Below, piece by piece: positions 61,855 to 64,000 of a stretch of DNA of 64,000 nt; the stretch's first letter is position 1; every line of letters begins with the position of its first letter. Source of the DNA: Wuchereria bancrofti (lineage: Eukaryota; Nematoda; Chromadorea; Rhabditida; Onchocercidae). The position numbers and the translations under genes were made by a program. The notes under the pieces were generated by a model. The model was not told where the DNA came from. It did no database searches and saw nothing but the letters and a program-made list of their open reading frames with translations. The stretch spans positions 8,162,866 to 8,226,865 of the forward strand of contig SSBO01000012.1 in assembly GCA_005281725.1 (NCBI GenBank), given 5' to 3'.

Positions 61855-64000
61855 CTGAAAAAATGTTCATTCTTATTTCTTTTTTTTTTTGCAAAAAAAA
61901 AATGTATTTCTCACATGTGCTAACGACGATGAACAAGTGGACAAACTTATTCTTCCACATGCATATATAATATATTTCCGACATCATCACGGACAAAAGC
62001 AATATTTTATTGCATACAGTATGAAATGTTGTATTGTTATTCCAGGTGCAGGTGAAAAAGTCAATGAAGATCATGAATGATTGAATCAGTGAAGAACAAT
62101 GAATAAACTATTTCATAATTCTTTGTCATATTCACTAAAGTACGTTATTGCATGTGCATAAACATGAACAATTATTTCAATCCTATTTCAACTCTTCATT
62201 CTTCAGCTCCCTTTTATTTCATTCATTTTATATCATAGTGTTGTGTATAAAGAATACTACAAAATTTGTCTAATTGTTACAGTAATCGACTAATTCTGTT
62301 GAACAACCACTGATCGGTATTGTTATTGAATGGGTATAATTCAAATAATTTGACATGCACACAACTTAAGATAAAATTTAAACGTTTGAATAACAACATT
62401 TCTGCACATATTTAAAGACAAACAGTATTCTCTGGAAGCATTTCTTCCTTCCTTCTCCGTCAATTCACTAATAAAATTCAAATATAACAAATATCATCCT
62501 TATTCTTTAATCTCATCTTTATCTATCTCAATCAATTTAAACTTTATTCAGGAGTTTTTTTTTTTCAAAGAAAAGTTGCATTAGTAATAATAACATTTTT
62601 TCATTGTACATCTCATCATATATTAAAACAAGAGTAAAAATATAGAATTTATTACAAATTTATTGCGCTCAAAAAAACTATCTCCTAATATTTAGTGTGT
62701 ACAATTAAAACATAATTCAAACATTAAATTGCGTTAAAATGAGGTGATGAATCAAGAATTAAAATTCTTGAAAGTCAAACACAATGGGTGAAACAATTTC
62801 CATTGTGCAAGCATTAGGATTTCAAATAGATATTACACAAAGAAGTAGACAGACAGCCGCTAAATTTCATAAATTTTATCTTTTGAGACGGAAGGAGAAA
62901 AAAGATAATATAGAAAAAAAACAAAAAAAAAAAAAATTAAGGAATTTGTAAAAACCTATGCTTATTTTATGTATTTATGCTGGATAGAAATAATAGTGTG
63001 ATTAATTTCTGAAGTATTCTACCTCCAAATAAAGTTGTATTAGCCTAGTTAGCTAATCAGTGAGTCATGTATTTATGGAAGAATAAAATGAGTAAGTGCT
63101 GAATTCTCTCTAATTTACGAAGGTGATTTTCGAGGAATTGATTGAGTTAAATGAAGGAGGAAAAGTAGCTTAAAGAGGTATAACACAAATAGAGAACCAT
63201 TTACACAGTAAAACAAACAGATAAGCATTCGGGATGATTTTGGAAGGAGGTAAATGAAATGAAAATGTAGTCGTAGCAAGAAAAAGTATACACTTGAAAT
63301 AACTTAAGTAGACTTTCTGACACCGTAATTATCATAACGACGTAATTATCAAAATCAAATCTAATCCTACACGCGATTCATTAAATCCAATTTATCCTTC
63401 TAAATATCACATCTCGAATAATTTTCGTTTTTTAAGTAAATACATATTGAAGTAATTAATTCTGGTAAACTTTTAGTCAGAAAATGAGTTATTTTGATCG
63501 TTGATATTTCTCATTATTAAAATTATGTTACTATTATTATCATTTCACATCAAACATTCAGCACTTCATATCGTTCATCTGTCGTTATATCTTTCATTCT
63601 CGTATAGATCTCTTAATATAACTGACTATCACATTTGACAGTGCTAAATCTTTCTATAGATAAACGGGAAAATATTAATACTGTAATGAATAGTATTTAA
63701 ACAAACAATTAACTTCTTATTTGATGACTTTTTCTACCTAAATAGTTTCATTTTATTTGGGGATTATTTGAATGAATACAGTCTTCATTAAATATTATTC
63801 TTCTACTCAAATATACTGTTGAAAGTTACATTTAAGAAAAGGATCCATAGATACTGCTGAATATTGTGTAAAAAAAGATGTATTAATATTTTTCAAAACA
63901 AAAAATTGAATTTAAAACACTGACACATCTCAATCAAATAATACAAAATGCAGATAAATGGAGAGGTTTTTCTTTCCTTTCTGACAACTAATTGAGTCTT
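61855..64000. other. Region upstream of GON-1, no supported gene
   Basis: AT-rich sequence to the window edge with homopolymer A and T runs (61880-61902, 62920-62937). It should hold the GON-1 promoter and perhaps a distal 5' exon. Open frames are short and unconvincing. Nothing else was recognised. Confidence 0.6.

Overview
This is a stretch of an AT-rich nematode nuclear genome. It most likely comes from a filarial or other clade III (spirurid) worm. The evidence is short exons with introns ending in tttcag, 3' splice sites lying directly before start codons (compatible with spliced-leader addition), and a clear orthologue of C. elegans GON-1. No bacterial genes, CRISPR arrays, intact transposons or rRNA/tRNA genes were found. 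Gene models were built by hand from splice signals, reading phase and known family motifs.

Layout, left to right. (1) 1-516 minus: 5' part of ISCU, the Fe-S scaffold, running off the window edge. (2) 687-2510 plus: a LACTB-like serine beta-lactamase-fold protein, head-to-head with ISCU, whose N-terminal catalytic SxxK part is not present. (3) about 4415-11095 plus: a PP2A B'' (PPP2R3) regulatory subunit in about 17 exons. (4) about 13114-14595 plus: an unrecognised Ser/Asp/Asn-rich gene model, preceded by a degenerate tandem duplication. (5) 19312-21468 plus: a GT31 beta-1,3-galactosyltransferase-like type II membrane protein. (6) 23399-27344 plus: a leprecan/CRTAP/prolyl-3-hydroxylase family protein with a degraded dioxygenase end. 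(7) 28391-29206 minus: a mitochondrial [2Fe-2S] ferredoxin of the FDX2 type. (8) 31731-34931 plus: V-ATPase accessory subunit S1/Ac45 (VHA-19 type). (9) 38056-61685 minus: a 38-exon GON-1/ADAMTS9/20 orthologue predicted at 2177 residues, with prodomain, zinc protease, disintegrin-like, Cys-rich and spacer regions, 18 thrombospondin type 1 repeats and a C-terminal GON domain.

Several genes share themes without forming an operon. ISCU and the FDX2-type ferredoxin both serve mitochondrial Fe-S cluster assembly and lie 28 kb apart. The galactosyltransferase, the leprecan-like protein, Ac45 and GON-1 all act in the secretory pathway or extracellular matrix. No wholly novel system is evident. The best leads are the truncated LACTB-like gene sharing a 170 bp promoter with ISCU, the degraded hydroxylase domain in the leprecan-like gene, the unusual N-terminus and low-complexity prodomain insert of GON-1, and the orphan gene at 13-14.6 kb.
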